From NCBI RefSeq assembly GCF_027244095.1, contig NC_069659.1:358913250-358977249 (forward strand): a stretch of 64,000 bases of DNA. Direction: 5' to 3'. How positions within the stretch are numbered: position 1 is the first letter of the stretch; each line of letters opens with the position of its first letter. A program made the position numbers and the translations under genes. Below, one piece after another: positions 10,429-21,626 of the stretch. Source of the stretch: Hemicordylus capensis (Eukaryota > Chordata > Lepidosauria > Squamata > Cordylidae). A model generated the notes under the pieces. That model was not told the origin of the DNA, did not search any database, and saw nothing but the letters and a program-made list of their open reading frames with translations.

Positions 10429-12602
10429 AAAATAACATAACTTAAAAGGAGAACACCCACTTATGACAGGGGGCTCAAAGGAGCCCAGAGGCCAAGGGCC
10501 CTGGTAGCCACCAATAAATCCATCATGCCACCCACAGGCAGGATGCCAGCCCTCCCTGCCTCCCCATGGAGGGTAGAGGCACCCAGAAGAAGCTACTCAT
10601 GGAACTGGCGTGCAGCCTTGAAAATGCACCCACCCACCCACTCCTGGAGGGGGTGCTGGTGAAGGAGCCCCCTTTAAGTCTGGCAAGGATGAGAAGAGGG
10701 CTTTGCCTGCTCCAGGGCTCCCTGGACCTCTCTTCGGGTGGGATGAAGAGCTGGCTCAAGAGAAGGGGAAGTCAGTCCCTGCCACGACCTGGAAGAAGAA
10801 CGAACTGCAGGATCCTCTGTGTGACCCCCCAGAAGTGAGGCTCGTGGAGTCTGCGGAAGAGGCTCCCTCCCAAGCGCCTGAGGGATGCTTCTTCGGCCTC
10901 TGTTTGCAGCCTGCAGAGAGGCAGCCGCTGGGGGGGGGGCTCCTCTGGCCACCCAGCAGGAGAATCCTGAGGGGGGGGGGCGTCACGGGGAGGAGGCCAG
11001 CCCTGCCTGCAGAAGCCCCCGGCTGCTGGGCCTGCGGTGCGTGAGGGCAGGCCGAGCACCTGAGCGCCTCCCCACCGGCCGGCCTGGCTGCTGCCTCCCT
11101 TCGCCCCACCATCATAGGGGTGGCTGCCTGCTGAGTCAGACCATGGAGTCTTGCTCTCCAGGGCTCCGCCTGGCCCCTCTGCATGTGAGCAGATGCTCTC
11201 CCGCTGCCCTGCGGCCCCGTCCCTGGTCTCCAGCTCAACACCTGCTCCCTGAGGCAAGCAAGCCAACAGCAGAAAGAGGTGGCCTGGGCTAGCTGGGCTG
11301 AGCGGGCGCCACCAGGGGAGCTGTGCAAGGGAAGGCCAAGCCTCTGCCGGTGGTGACCGCGTGAGGAGCAGCCCCGGGGGGTCTCTGCTGGAGGAGGCGG
11401 CGGGGGGGGGGGCGCGCTCGCGCTCGGCTCCTAGTCTGTGCTCCAGGCTAGCCGGGATCCCGTCCCAAGTACCATGGACAGCACCGCCGAGATCCGCGGA
11501 GGGGGAGCAAGAGGAGCTTCCCCGAGGCTTGCTTCTTGTGGGGCAGGAGGGGGCAGCTGCGGTCCGGAGACTCCCCAGAAGATCCTGCCGGGTTGCTCTC
11601 AGTGGCCCTCCCGCCAGCAGCTCATCCTGGCTGCTGCTCGTGCCCAGCCAGCACCCCCCTCCCCCCGCACCAGGCAGGGTGCATCGTCGTCCCCTCCCCG
11701 CCCCCTCGGCCTTTGCTGCGAAGGAGCGGCTCCTTCTTCTGCCCCCCCCCAGTCCTAGAAGAGGAAGTTGCCTCCCACTAGCAGCAGGCCTGTTTCCAGC
11801 CCCTCCCCTGATGGGCCCCAGCATGGCTGTTGCCTTTCTCGGGGCTCTCGCTCGCGTGGGGGGGGTGCTCGGAGGCGCTTTCGCCAGGACCTCTTGAGCT
11901 GGTGCTTCGGGGTATCCGGCTCAGCAGCCCGCTCCCCCCCCCCCGCGCCACAGGGGGAGGGGCACCATTTGCCCTGGATGTTGAAGGGCGCCTGGCGCGT
12001 TTGGAGGGCTCCTCGCCGTCGGGTTTGGGACTTCGCCCCCCTCGCCGGCAAGGCTGGCTGCTTCAGGGCTCACCCGACCAGCGGCAGTCCCGGGCCCGGA
12101 GGCCCTCGGCCGGGGCTCTTCAGGGTGCCGAGACTGGAGAGCCGGCCTGCGAGGCGGCCCCTCCCTCAGCCCCCCCGGAAGCCAGAGGCAGCCTCCGCCC
12201 GGCCCCTGCCGGGAGACCAGAAAGCGGGCGCAGGGCTTCGCTGGCTCCCAGGTCCTGCCCAGGCAGCGGCACCCCGGGAGAAAGGCCCTCGTGGGCTCTG
12301 CGGGCTGGCTGGCGGGGGTGCCGCTTGGCCTCGAGGCCCCAGCACGCCCCGATGGGCCCGGGGAGCCAGCCTCACGCGGGCCTCCTCCGTCGAGGCTGCA
12401 GCGCCCGCCCTTGGCTGCCCGGAGCAGCGCGCCACACCGGCCAGCGAGCAGAGCTCTGCTGCCTTCGCCCGCCTGATGGTCTGGCTGCTGGCCGCTCTGT
12501 GCGAGCCGTGGGGGAGGGCCACCCTAGCTGACCCACGCGGGTGGGACGGCTGCCCGGCCCCACACACTCCCCCCCCCCCCAGAGGAGAGCTCACCAAGGC
12601 AG
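10429..12602. other. GC-rich stretch without a supported gene
   Basis: Long ORFs run on both strands simultaneously (for example 10772-11824 minus and 11768-12613 plus). This reflects base composition. Their translations are Gly/Pro/Ala/Arg-rich with no domain. CpG is frequent between about 11350 and 12500, so an unannotated CpG island is possible. Confidence 0.4.
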
Positions 12603-12770
12603 GCTGCCTCTGAGAACCAGTTGCAGGGGAGTCACAGCAGGAGGGAGGGCCGGCCCCTTTCAACTCCCGCCTGTGGCTTCCAGCGGCATCTGGTGGGCCA
12701 CTGCGAGAAACAGGATGCTGGACTAGAGGGGCCTTGGGGGGCCTGATCCAGCAGGGCTCTTCTTATGAGA
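12603..12770 (+). mobile_element. CR1 LINE 3' tail
   Basis: Contains 'ggcatctggtgggccactg', 'acaggatgctggactaga' and 'cctgatccagcagggctctt', the shared CR1 3' terminus. Confidence 0.85.
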
Positions 12771-12894
12771 TGCCTGGGCGGTGCTGCGAGCGCCGGCAGC
12801 AAAACCCACTGGCCCGCGGAGCGCAGAAACCCACCCAGGCCCCGGGTGGCTCGCCAGTGTGGCCACCTGGGGAAGAGGGATGAGTCGCCTCCCT

Positions 12895-13345
12895 GTACTA
12901 GGATGGCCAGTCAGTGTCACGCCCTCGATCTCCGACAGCGAGGAGGAAGGGGAAGCGGACGACTTTCCAGGCGATGCAGGAGTGTCTGAGGGGCAGAGCC
13001 CGGCTGTCAGTGTTCATGAAACCGCTGCGCAGAATGACTCTGAGCAGGCACAACAACCGGAGGCAGCAGAAATCGTGAAAGACCAATTGGAAGAAGAGCT
13101 ATGCAACCAACCCTCCCCCCCACTGATCCCCCAACAGCGGCGTGTCACGAGACGCAGGGATCAATTGGAGACTCTTAGGAAAAGCAAACGCCTCTTGCAG
13201 AGGGCTGATAAGCCTTAAATCCCTGCCAGCTGGGAGCTCTGGCGGCTTGCACTATAACTCACGTCGTCAGTCGGCTACTCCCTGCTGAAAAACAACATCC
13301 GTCAGACTATATGTCGACTGCGTGCGGCCAAGTCTGGTTGAGACC
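12895..13345 (+). other. Unclassified ORF, possible retroelement remnant
   Basis: An open frame ending at 13218 has an acidic start (SDSEEEGEADD), a Gln/Glu-rich middle and a basic end (RRVTRRRDQL, RKSKRLLQRA). The codon bias is milder than in the surrounding GC-rich ORFs. This acidic-then-basic layout resembles squamate LTR-element leaders I have seen, but I cannot assign a family. Confidence 0.3.
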
Positions 13346-13359
13346 TTGACAGTCCGGCG

Positions 13360-14655
13360 TGGCCCAGATTAGCCGCCCCCCCCATCCGCGCAGGGATTCT
13401 CAGCCCCAGCAGCCCCCCTACGTCCCCCGAGGCCAGGGCAGGCCCCAGGGAGAGGCACTCAAGCAGGCAGCCCTCTGCCTGGGCCAGCTGGAGACGACGG
13501 GGCTGCTGCTCCCTCCACGGCAACAGCAGCCTGGCAGACACAGCCTGCTGTGGAAGAGCCCACCGTTGCTGCTGCCAGACCCAGAACTGCAGGCGGCCTG
13601 CCTTGGCCAGGGCACAGCACGCGCCAGGCCCCGAGTGGCAGCCGAGCACTCTCGGGAAAGGAGGCGGCGGCTGTCCTCCCCCGTCCCTGCCGGAAGAGCC
13701 GCTGCCTGCCTGGGAAGTCTAGCCTGACGGGGCAGCTTGCTGGGCTCCATGACGCGCTCCACTCCTTTCCATCCAGAGAGCACGCGGGGGGGGGGGGGTT
13801 GAGAGGAGGCTGGCCCTAGAGGAGGTCCACGCATTGTTGTTCTCTGCTCTCCACTCGAGGAGGGGCTTGTGCAGTGCAGTTAGTGGCATGGTGCTGGGGG
13901 GGGGGGTCAGGGGCAGCCGCTTCCCCACGTGCACAAGGGGTCTGCAAAGCGAGCTTGACAGCAGCCCCCCTCTCATTGACCATGCAGAGGCGGCCAGTGC
14001 GAGACTCTCTGGCAGTGCCTTGGAGGATGTGGCGGCACAACGAGGGGCATAGCTAGGGAACAGGGTGCCGGGGCCGCCCCTCAGAGGGAGGGAGGTAACG
14101 GGGGGAAATAGGGCTGGAGCTGGGGGGCAGGCCCTTTGACCCCCTCCCTTCAAGCATAGCGACAGCAGGGCAATGCTTGAGGCAGCCCCTTCCAGCCCCA
14201 GGCACTGCGCACCGCATATCAGCCCGCAGCCGCAGCCCAGCCGGGCCCGAGTCCTCCTCAGCCAGCAGCGCCGGCGGAAGGGAAGAGGGAGGGAGCCTCC
14301 TGCCAGGGACCGCCAGCCCCAAGAAGAGCCACTGCTGCGCCCGAGAGTGCGCCCCAAGGGGCCACCTGCAGGATGCCCAGATGGCCAGTGGGGGCGCCGC
14401 TGCCTCTGCCCCCCAGTGGCTCTAGGGCAGGCCGGCCTCCGCACCCCCCAGGCTAGCGAAGCAGGAGGAGCCTTTGGAGCAGGCAGTGCTGGCAAAGCAG
14501 GTCCTCCCCGCCCCCTTCCGGATCTCCGTCCCCACTCACCTCTCAGCCCAGCCCAGCCCGAGGGGCCTCTGCTCCAGGGCCCAGCAGGGCCATTTTCCTG
14601 CCCTTGGCCGCCCCCCCCCCCGCCCCACACCCCCCCCCATGCGAGGGGAGAGACA
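13360..14655. other. GC-rich XXYLT1 downstream flank
   Basis: No supported gene. A 424-codon minus-strand frame (13719-14993) runs antisense to, or in the wrong frame with, other GC-rich ORFs and has no domain. A relic resembling a hAT terminus ('aggggcatagctagg') lies near 14043. Confidence 0.4.
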
Positions 14656-14675
14656 ACAGGCAGCCGTGAAGTGAT

Positions 14676-14681
14676 TTTATT
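14676..14681 (-). terminator. XXYLT1: XXYLT1 polyadenylation signal
   Basis: AATAAA on the minus strand, about 550 nt past the XXYLT1 stop, followed by a U/GU-rich stretch (CTGTTGTCTC). It gives a 3' UTR of roughly 15232 down to 14655. Confidence 0.65.
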
Positions 14682-15232
14682 CCTCTCGCAGGCAGCAGGG
14701 TCGCTCCTCCAGGCCCTCCAGACGGGCAGCAGCCGCACCGGACCCTCCGGATGGGGACGCAGAGCAGAAGCCCGAGGACAGCTCGTGAGCCCCAGCAGGG
14801 AACGTGCCTCAGCTGGAGCCGGAGGTCCCAGGCAGAGCCCCCCCCCCACACACAGAGGGGCTGTTGGGCCCCAGAGCCCGAGAGGAGGCTGCCGAGAAGG
14901 GCCGGGCGCTGCTCTGCTCCGCTGCTGCTCTCCCCCCCCCCCGCTGGTGCCCCAACCTGCGTGTGGTTGCCGTGGAGGATGCCCAGCTGCCAAGGGAGCC
15001 GCAGGGGGCGGCCTCAGCCCCAGGGGGGCTCCAGCCCAGCAGCCCCGCTACGAAGCCCTCCCACCCCTCCCTCCAGTCAGTGCGAGGGGGGCTCTGCTCC
15101 GGAAGGGGTCGGCCCACGTCTCTGCAGGGGCATGCAGGGGGGGGAGCCGCCCCACCCACCCAGGCACCCTGGGGTGGGCGTCGTTCTGGGGCAAGCCAGG
15201 AGCGCAGCTGGGCCACTCCCCCTGCCGGGCGG

Positions 15233-15629
15233 CTACTCCTGGGGGATGGCCGTGTTGCAGTTGCCGTGGTAGAGCTTGACGTGGCCCTCGCAGCGGAAGT
15301 AGTGGCCAAAGACGTCGCTGTAGCCGTGGTCGCGCCACCAGGAGCAGAGCTGCCGGTTCCAGGTGCAGTCGAGGGGGTGGAAGAGCTGGGGGTGCTCCAT
15401 GCCCAGCAGGGTGAAGAAGTCCTGGTCCCCCAGGTGGCCCCTGAAGTGGAACTTGGCCGCCAGCTGCTGCAGGGCCTCCGGCTCCAAGAGGCGGTTGTAG
15501 AGCGGCGACTGGCGCATGGCCTCCAGGTTGAGCAGCAGGACGCCGCTGTTGAAGCCGGGCAGCCCGTCCGGGGGGGGCTCCCCCACTGGGGTCCCGGGGT
15601 GCTCTTGCCGGTACTGCCAGAAGAGATGC
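15233..15629 (-). CDS. XXYLT1: XXYLT1 exon 4 and stop
   Basis: Acceptor TTCCCCCCCAG, stop TAG at 15233-15235. Encodes HLFWQYRQEHP to NCNTAIPQE, the conserved C-terminal catalytic part, including GLPGFNSGV and HLGDQDFF. Confidence 0.97.
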
Positions 15630-18600
15630 CTGGGGGGGAACGCAAGCCTTAAAAATCGGGCGGCGGGAGAAGAACTCCTTGCCGTCTGCTTTGCCGGTCT
15701 GGCTGCAAAGGGCTTCTAAGAAGCCCTTTGCGCGCGTGCGCGAAAGGCTTCTTAGAAGCCCTTTGCAGCCAGACCGGCAAAGCGGAAGGGGACGGCAGGC
15801 AGCTCTCCTGCCGTCCCCTTGCAATGGGAGGTTATTTCTTAAGGATGGGGGTGGCAGGGGTCCTCTTGGGGCGGCCGCCAGCCGAGCGCCCGCCAGCCGA
15901 GCACCAGTGGGGCTTTGAATGGTCTAAATGCTTAAGGAGGAGGATTCTTTAGAGTACATGAGGACGGAGCCGCCGAGCGGGGAATGAAGCGGGCGGCAGG
16001 GAGATATCCCGCCGCCCAATTGCTCAGTGAATTACGGTGTGGTTGTCTCCGGGGTGAGTAACGCCCCCCCCCCCATTTCTTGTTGGAACCCCCCACCCCA
16101 TCCTCCCGAACCAAAACCACCCCGTGTCCGGACCGGTCTGGAGGCCTTTAGAATGGCCTCCGAACCGGTCCGTGCACATGACTACTCACAACACTAGAAC
16201 CAGGGGCCATCCCATGAAACTGAAGACCAGGACCAAAGGAAGGACTTTTCCACACAGTGCATAATTAACCTATGGAATTCTCTGCCACTGGATGTGGCGA
16301 TGGCCACTAGCTTGGATGTCTTTAAGAGGGGCTTGGATAAATTCATGGAGGGCAGGCCTAGGCAAGGTGCCTCTGAATCCCAGTTGCAAGGGGGCATCCA
16401 AGGAAGGCCAGCCTGGACACTTTGAGAAGGAGGAACTTCTCAACAATGTGGGGCTGGGTGAGAAGGACATCAAGAGGGCCGAGTCACTCCAGAGTGCAGG
16501 GGACGCATCTAAGGCGGCCGTCAGAGAAGAGCAGCTCGGCTTGCAGAGCCCCAAGCCAGGGGGGCAGCCCCGAGGAAGGAAGCCGGCCAGGCGGTGGCAT
16601 CCTTCAGAAAGGGGATGTCTTGCCCAACGAAGGGCGCAGATTGAGGGGTGGGCAGAGAGGGTGGCTCAGGGCCCTCTGGGAGTTTACCGGGGGGGGGAGA
16701 CCCTGGGGGGCTTCACATGCCCACCTGTCAATTCCCCGCAGAGCCCCCGCCCCGCCCCCCAGGACCTACCGATAGACCGGCTGCATCTCTCGGGCAATGC
16801 CAATCACGGCGCCTTCTGGGAAGTTCTCGAATTCTTCAAAGAGCTCCCGGATGTTGGCCCGGAACTCCACGTCCAAGTCCACCTGGATGAGCCGCGAAAT
16901 CTCTGCTGGACAAAGAGGAAGGGATGGCTAGCGGCCCTCCCCAGCAGCCCCCGCCCTCCCCCGGACCCACACTGCTGCCCACCAGGTGGCCGTCTCCTGC
17001 TGCAGGCATCCTGGGAAGGCCTGCTTGCTCGCTCTCCCTCCTTCGCCCTCCCCACATCAAGAGGGGCCCATCCAGAAACATGCAGGTGCTCAGCAACAGC
17101 CAGGCTGGAGCCCCCCCCGCCCCCCCAAGGCATAAACTGCTGGGAAGGAAGCCCAGAGGCCCCGGGTCAGCCTGCAGGCGGCCGCTAGGAAGACAGGAGC
17201 GCCCCCCCCCCACCGGGCTCTGCAGCTGCAGCAGAAGGGAAGGCTGGCGCTGCCCGGGCAAGATGCCACGCCCAGCGCACAGGTGCCAGCCAGGGGTCCA
17301 GAAGAGCACCCACTCCCCGCCCCCCCCCCCCGGGCCAACTGGCTGGCAAAGAACCATCCCCATTGGAGCTGCCCACTGGCTGGCAAAGGGCCACCCCCAG
17401 GATCTGCCGAGGGGCTGCAGGAGGGCTGGGGGAGCAGGCCCCTTTGGCAGAAGGGGCTCAGGAGCCGATGTCCCCCCACCCCCCAAAGCAGGAGGGCCCA
17501 GCAGCAGAAGCATTTAGGAGCACGAGGCTTTGCCGGGGCACCCCCAGCAGCGCTGCTGACCCAGGGAGACCAATGGGTGTCGGGGGGGGGAGGGCCCACT
17601 GGCAGCACCCAGAGGTGCTCAGACCAGGCAAGGGCAGAGATGCACAGCAGCAAACCGGGCATCAGGACCTGCAAGGCGCAACCCCCCCTCCCCGTTCTCA
17701 CGTATCGAGGTCTTTGCACACAGGAATGCACGCCAGGGATGAGCGTGAACCGGCACTCGGCTGCAGTGGGGAGTTACCTTTAAGGAGCAGGGAGGGTGCG
17801 CTGCTCCCCACCCCTCCACCACGTCCCCCCTGCCGGCGCTGTCTCCCAAATCGCTGGTGCAGGGCAGCATCGGACCAGAAGTGGCCAGTGTGCATGCACA
17901 CATCATGCACGTGCACCAGCCACTTCCGGCCCAACGCTGGCCGGAGCGGCAAGGAGGTATGTTGCCACCCTGTGCCAGCCGTTTTGGAGACAGGGCCGGG
18001 GGGGGGGGAATGGGGCGGGCAGCGGGGCGTCTAACTGGAAGGACCCTCCTTGCTCCTGAAAAGGGAAACCCGTGCCCGCCACCAAACCGGCCCAAACTCC
18101 AGACTGGTGTGTGCACAGCCCTCCCCCCCCCCCCGCCCACAGAGAGGCTCCTGCTTCATGGTCTGCAGCTCACCTTCCCCGCCAGCAGTGCAGCCTCCGG
18201 GGCTCAGCACTTTCCCAAGACGGCAGCCGCTTACTGCCACCCAGCTGTGGACATCCCGTGCGCACACCCAGCCCGCCCCCCGCAGACAGACAGAAGCCCA
18301 GAAGTCCACCATCTGGCCCTGCTATCGTCCCCCCCCCCACCCCCGGGGTGAGCTCCGTTGCCAGCGCCCTTCCCGGTCTGGGGAAGAACCGGAGGCCGGG
18401 CAGCCTCTTGGGCTCCGGGCTGAGGAGCAGGCAGCCACCTCCGCTGCAGCGGCCCCAAAAGGCCCCGGCGAGATCATCGGCCAGGCTCGGAGGAAAGGGG
18501 CCCAGTGCGGCCCTGGCCAGGGAGGCAGCAAGCCCGTCACGCCCCCCAGGACGCCTCCCTGGACTGGGCCCACTCCCTTGGGGCAGCCTGGAGGCCCCGC

Positions 18601-20700
18601 TTCAGGAGGCCCCCTCTTTGGGGCCAGGCGCTCCCGCCTGCTCCCCTCCCCTGCCTCAGTCCCACTCCCACAGCAGGGCTCTTGGCCCTGGCCCTCCCCA
18701 CCTGCAGTTGGGCAAGGCAGCCAGAGGGAGCTGGGCCTGCCGGAAGGGGTCTCACAAAGCCGCCTGCTGGCTCCTGACATCCCACTTGCCATCTCTTCAG
18801 GTTGCATTTTAGGAACAAACATGCCGCCCCCCCGCCTTATCAGAGCAAGTTCTGGGATGCTGGAGGAGTCCGTGTCTGTCTGCAGCTGGGAGCCTGCAAG
18901 TGCAGAGAGCGCCCCCCCCACCCCACACACACCTTTGGGCATGATGCGATGCATGGCCACCGAGAGGAAGAAGATGGAGTCGCTGTAGTAGGTGCCGCTG
19001 CCGGCGCTGAAGAGCTTCTGCATGTTCTCCACAACTGGAAGCACCTTCTCTGTCAAGACGTCCACGTCATGGAATATCACCTGGAGGGGCCGGAAGCAGA
19101 GTGGTCAGCGGTGGGGCCAGCTGCTTGGCAAGAACATCATCAGCCACAGACGGGGGGGGGGGGGGGGGCCCACAAAGGAGCAGAGGGCTCCTGTGCAAGG
19201 GACCGGAAGAGAGGAAGGGGGCTGCGTTCTCCTTCTGTCTCACGTGGCTGAGAGAGGCTCTCAGGAGATCCCTGGATCTTATCATTTGCAGGGAGGAGAA
19301 GAGCTCAGACCTGGGCAGTTGTGCTGGAGGAACTCTTGCTTGGATGTGTGCGCAACTTCTCCTTTGCGATGCCTCTATTTTTCTCCCTTTCCTCCAAGGT
19401 CTTCCTTTTGCCTATGTTTTGATTGTGAGCCCCTCGGGGCAGGGACCTGTCCCCTCAATTCTTTGCCAAGTGCCATGGGAGCCCCCAGGGAGAAGACCAG
19501 CAGGAACATAGGAAGCTGCCATCTACTGAGTCAGACCCTTGGTCCATCTAGCTCAGTATTGTCTACCCAGACTGGCAGCGGCTTCTCCAAGGTTGTAGGC
19601 AGAGGTCTCTCTCAGCCCTCTCTTGGAGATGCTGCCAGGGAGGGAACTGGGAACCCTCTGCTCTTCCCTGAGGGGAATCTCTTCCAGCGCGCACACATCT
19701 AGTCTCCCATCCATATGCAACCAGGGCAGACCCTGCTTAGCTCAGGGGACCAGTCCTGCAGGCTGCCACCCGAGTAGCTCTCCTCTCCTGCAGCAGCAGC
19801 AGCAGCTCTGTCCAGGCCACAGATGTGTGGATTAAAAGTGGCGCCTCGTCCACAAAGCGCGCGCGGGGGGGGGTGCCCTTCCCCTCCCCTCGGCCCCATG
19901 AGGACAACTCGCCGCCTCTTTTCCAAGGCAGTCGGGCGCGGGAGGCTTGCCTTTCCTCCCAGGCAGCGACTGCTCGGGGCTGCTGCCATTTGGATCAGGG
20001 CCGTGACCAGCGACTGCGCCCCCCCCCCCCCGCCAGTCCCAGCCGGCTGCCAGGAAAGGCCTTCGGGGCTCCTCCAGCAGCAGCAGCAGCAGCAGCAGCA
20101 CTGCCTGCAGGCTAGCGCGCCCTGCTGCCCGGGCCGCCGGCCTCTCCCCGACTCCCAGCACCCAGCGGGCGGAGAGGCCGCCGCGCAGCCCGAGTCCCGC
20201 GGCGGGGCGGGGCGGGGGCGCACCTTGTACTGGAAGGGGGCGCCGCGCAGGGCGCCGCGCAGGAGCTCCTTGCCCAGGGCCTTGCTGGGCGCGTCGCTGA
20301 GCAGGTGGAGGGCGAGCGCCTGGCGCGGCTCCAGCTTGCCCCAGCGCACCAGCGAGCGCAGCGCCACCTCGGCCTTGCCGCGCAGCGCCGCGTTGCGCTC
20401 CGCCTTGGCCAGCACCAGCGCCACGTGCAGCTCCGCCGCCTCCGGCCCGCCGCCCTCTGCCGCCGCCTTGGCCTTGCTCTCGGCCGCCAGCGGCTCCAGC
20501 ACCACCGCGGCGCCCGCGGACGGAGGAGGAGGAGGCGGCGGCGGCGGGGAGGCCGCGCCGCCGCCGCCGCCGCCGCCGCCGGGCCCGCCGGAGCCCACGT
20601 AGTAGAAGGCGTACACGGCCAGCGCCGCCGCCGCCGCCACCAGGGCGCACGGCTGAGGGCGCAGCAGCAGCGCCGCCGCCGACGCCATTCCCCGCGCCAT
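15233..20700 (-). CDS. XXYLT1: Xyloside xylosyltransferase 1, complete, 4 exons
   Basis: Coding exons are 20224-20700, 18933-19080, 16770-16902 and 15233-15629. They join in phase to 384 codons plus stop (human about 393). The protein is a GT8-family, type II ER membrane enzyme that adds the second, terminal alpha-1,3-xylose to the xylose-glucose O-glycan on Notch EGF repeats. Visible marks are a hydrophobic anchor near the N-terminus (VAAAAALAVYAFYY), VIFHDVDVLTEK, YYSDSIFFLSVAMH, the metal-binding DxD as IQVDLDVEF, GFNSGVLLLNLEAMR, FRGHLGDQDFF and the C-terminal DCTWNRQLCSWW / YHGNCNT. All introns are 1.1-2.0 kb, far shorter than in mammals. The start is the ATG at 20700. Human uses an ATG slightly further upstream that has no counterpart here. 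Exon 1 has an expanded poly-Gly/poly-Pro linker. ACAP2 lies upstream on the same strand, as in human. Confidence 0.96.
15688..15783. repeat. Perfect 38-bp inverted repeat, 20-bp spacer
   Basis: Left arm 15688-15725 and right arm 15746-15783 are exact reverse complements (gctttgccggtctggctgca at the outer left end). The spacer ctttgcgcgcgtgcgcgaaa is itself partly self-complementary. Imperfect pairing continues outward ('gccgtc' / 'gacggc'). It lies in XXYLT1 intron 3, 59 bp upstream of exon 4. Confidence 0.95.
15786..16180. mobile_element. Possible hAT-like MITE body with terminal hairpin
   Basis: The right end has a second hairpin, cggaccggtctggaggcc paired with ggcctccgaaccggtccg (about 16133-16173), followed by 'tgcacat'. 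In squamates such sequence is typical of non-autonomous DNA transposon ends. It may form one unit with the 15688-15783 palindrome. No clear target duplication was found. Confidence 0.35.
16185..16400 (+). mobile_element. CR1 LINE 3' end in XXYLT1 intron 3
   Basis: 'acaacactagaaccaggggc', 'ggaattctctgccact' and 'ttcatggagg' match the C-terminus of CR1 ORF2 (TRTRGHPMK, LWNSLP). Confidence 0.85.
16770..16902 (-). CDS. XXYLT1: XXYLT1 exon 3 (DxD motif)
   Basis: Acceptor TCCAGCAG, donor G|GTAGGT. Encodes EISRLIQVDLDVEF... NIRELFEEF ... GIAREMQPVYR. The DLD triplet is the GT8 metal/UDP-xylose binding motif. Confidence 0.96.
18933..19080 (-). CDS. XXYLT1: XXYLT1 exon 2
   Basis: Acceptor CCTCCAG, donor G|GTGTGT. 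Encodes VIFHDVDVLTEKVLPVVENM through SVAMHRIMPK, ending one base into the next codon. Very close to human. Confidence 0.96.
19415..19480 (+). repeat. Relic with TGAGCCCCTnGGGGCAGGGA motif
   Basis: 'gtgagcccctcggggcaggg' recurs as variants at 35290-35330 and 58350-58375. It is the recognisable core of an old reptile repeat. The rest is too decayed to class. Confidence 0.45.
19500..19790 (-). mobile_element. 5S/tRNA chimeric SINE
   Basis: It reads tail first: 'aggaagctgccatctactga', 'ctggcagcggcttctccaag', 'gaactgggaaccctctgctc', then the reversed 5S-like head 'agggcagaccctgcttagct'. Nearly full length, in XXYLT1 intron 1. Confidence 0.8.
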
Positions 20701-21450
20701 GGCACGGCCGGGCGGGCCACCCGCAGCAGGAGGATGAGCGGCAGCGGCGGCGGCGGCCCGTCCGCGGCGAGGAGGAGGAGGAGGGCGCCGCCCCGCCGCT
20801 CGCTGCGCCCGGCGCGAAAGGGCCTCGGCAAATGACAAGCCGGCTGTGCCGAACGCGGCGCCGCCCGCTCCTCCGCCTCCGCCTCCTCCTGCCGCCGCCG
20901 CCGCCGCTGGAGGCGCTGCGTCCGGCACAGAGTTGGGCAGAGGCGGCCCAGCCCAGCAGCCGCCGACCTGCGAGGCGCAGAGAGGCGGCGGCGTCGTCGG
21001 CGTCCCCCCAGCGGGGAGGGGCCGCGCCTGCCCGCCTGGCTCCCTCCTCGGGCGCAGATTGAAAGGGAGGCGCGGCGGCGGCGGCCTCGGCCGAAATCCC
21101 TCCCTGCGCCAAGGGCGGCCGGCCGGCCGGCCGGCGTGGTGGCCCCTTCCCGGCCCTGCAGGAAGGGGATGCGAACGCAGCCGGCCCAGCTGGCCGCCCT
21201 TGGAGCTCGCCGCCTTCACCGCCAGCCAGGGCAGGCGGCTGCCCGCACGGAGCTCCGCGAATGCGCCAGCCTGCGGGGCCCGCTACAGGCAGCAGCAGCA
21301 GCCCGCCTTGGGGCCCGAGCCCTCCGCAGGCGCAGACTCTTTGCGGGCGGCCCTGCTGCCTTCTCCTTCGTGTGCCTGGCCGCCTCTCTCCTGCCTGCCC
21401 GCCCAGAGAGGTTCTCCTCCCGCGGCAGGATAGGGCAGCTGCCGGGTCTA
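20150..21450 (-). promoter_or_regulatory. XXYLT1: CpG island / XXYLT1 promoter and 5' UTR
   Basis: Dense CpG runs from within exon 1 through roughly 750 bp upstream of the ATG, including a (CCGG)n stretch near 21116-21134, and no TATA box is evident. The position and composition fit a housekeeping CpG-island promoter. The exact transcription start cannot be read from sequence. Confidence 0.65.
20224..20700 (-). CDS. XXYLT1: XXYLT1 exon 1 (start, TM anchor, stem)
   Basis: Begins at ATG 20700 in a good Kozak context (gccATGG) and ends ...FQYK with donor GTGCGC, phase 0. It encodes the membrane anchor, a Gly8/Pro9 linker and the segment KAERNAALRGKAEVALRSL, which matches human exon 1. A second in-frame Met four codons on could also serve. 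Confidence 0.92.
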
Positions 21451-21626
21451 CTCTGACGGCTGCTCTGGGGCTGCTGCTGCTGCGCCTGCGGTTTTTGGCC
21501 AGGGCTTGTACTTGGGGGGGCTTCCACTTTTAGTTTCTAGTCTTCTGTCCGGGGAGAGACAGTGGGAGGAACCCACTAGGGCTGAGGTGAGGTGAGAGGG
21601 GCCACCTTCCTGCTGAGTCTGGTTGC

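Noticed and set aside
10772-11824. 350-codon minus-strand ORF
   Set aside because: Gly/Pro/Ser/Arg-rich translation through several G/C homopolymers; equally long frames exist on the other strand.
1-14655. FAM43A or LSG1, expected further downstream of XXYLT1 by human synteny
   Set aside because: No frame in this region shows their conserved domains.
13719-14993. 424-codon minus-strand ORF near XXYLT1
   Set aside because: Composition artefact in GC-rich DNA. It overlaps other long frames on both strands, runs over the XXYLT1 poly(A) signal and 3' UTR, and has no domain.
19823-20835. Plus-strand and alternative-frame ORFs over the CpG island
   Set aside because: Shadows of XXYLT1 exon 1 and its GC-rich promoter.
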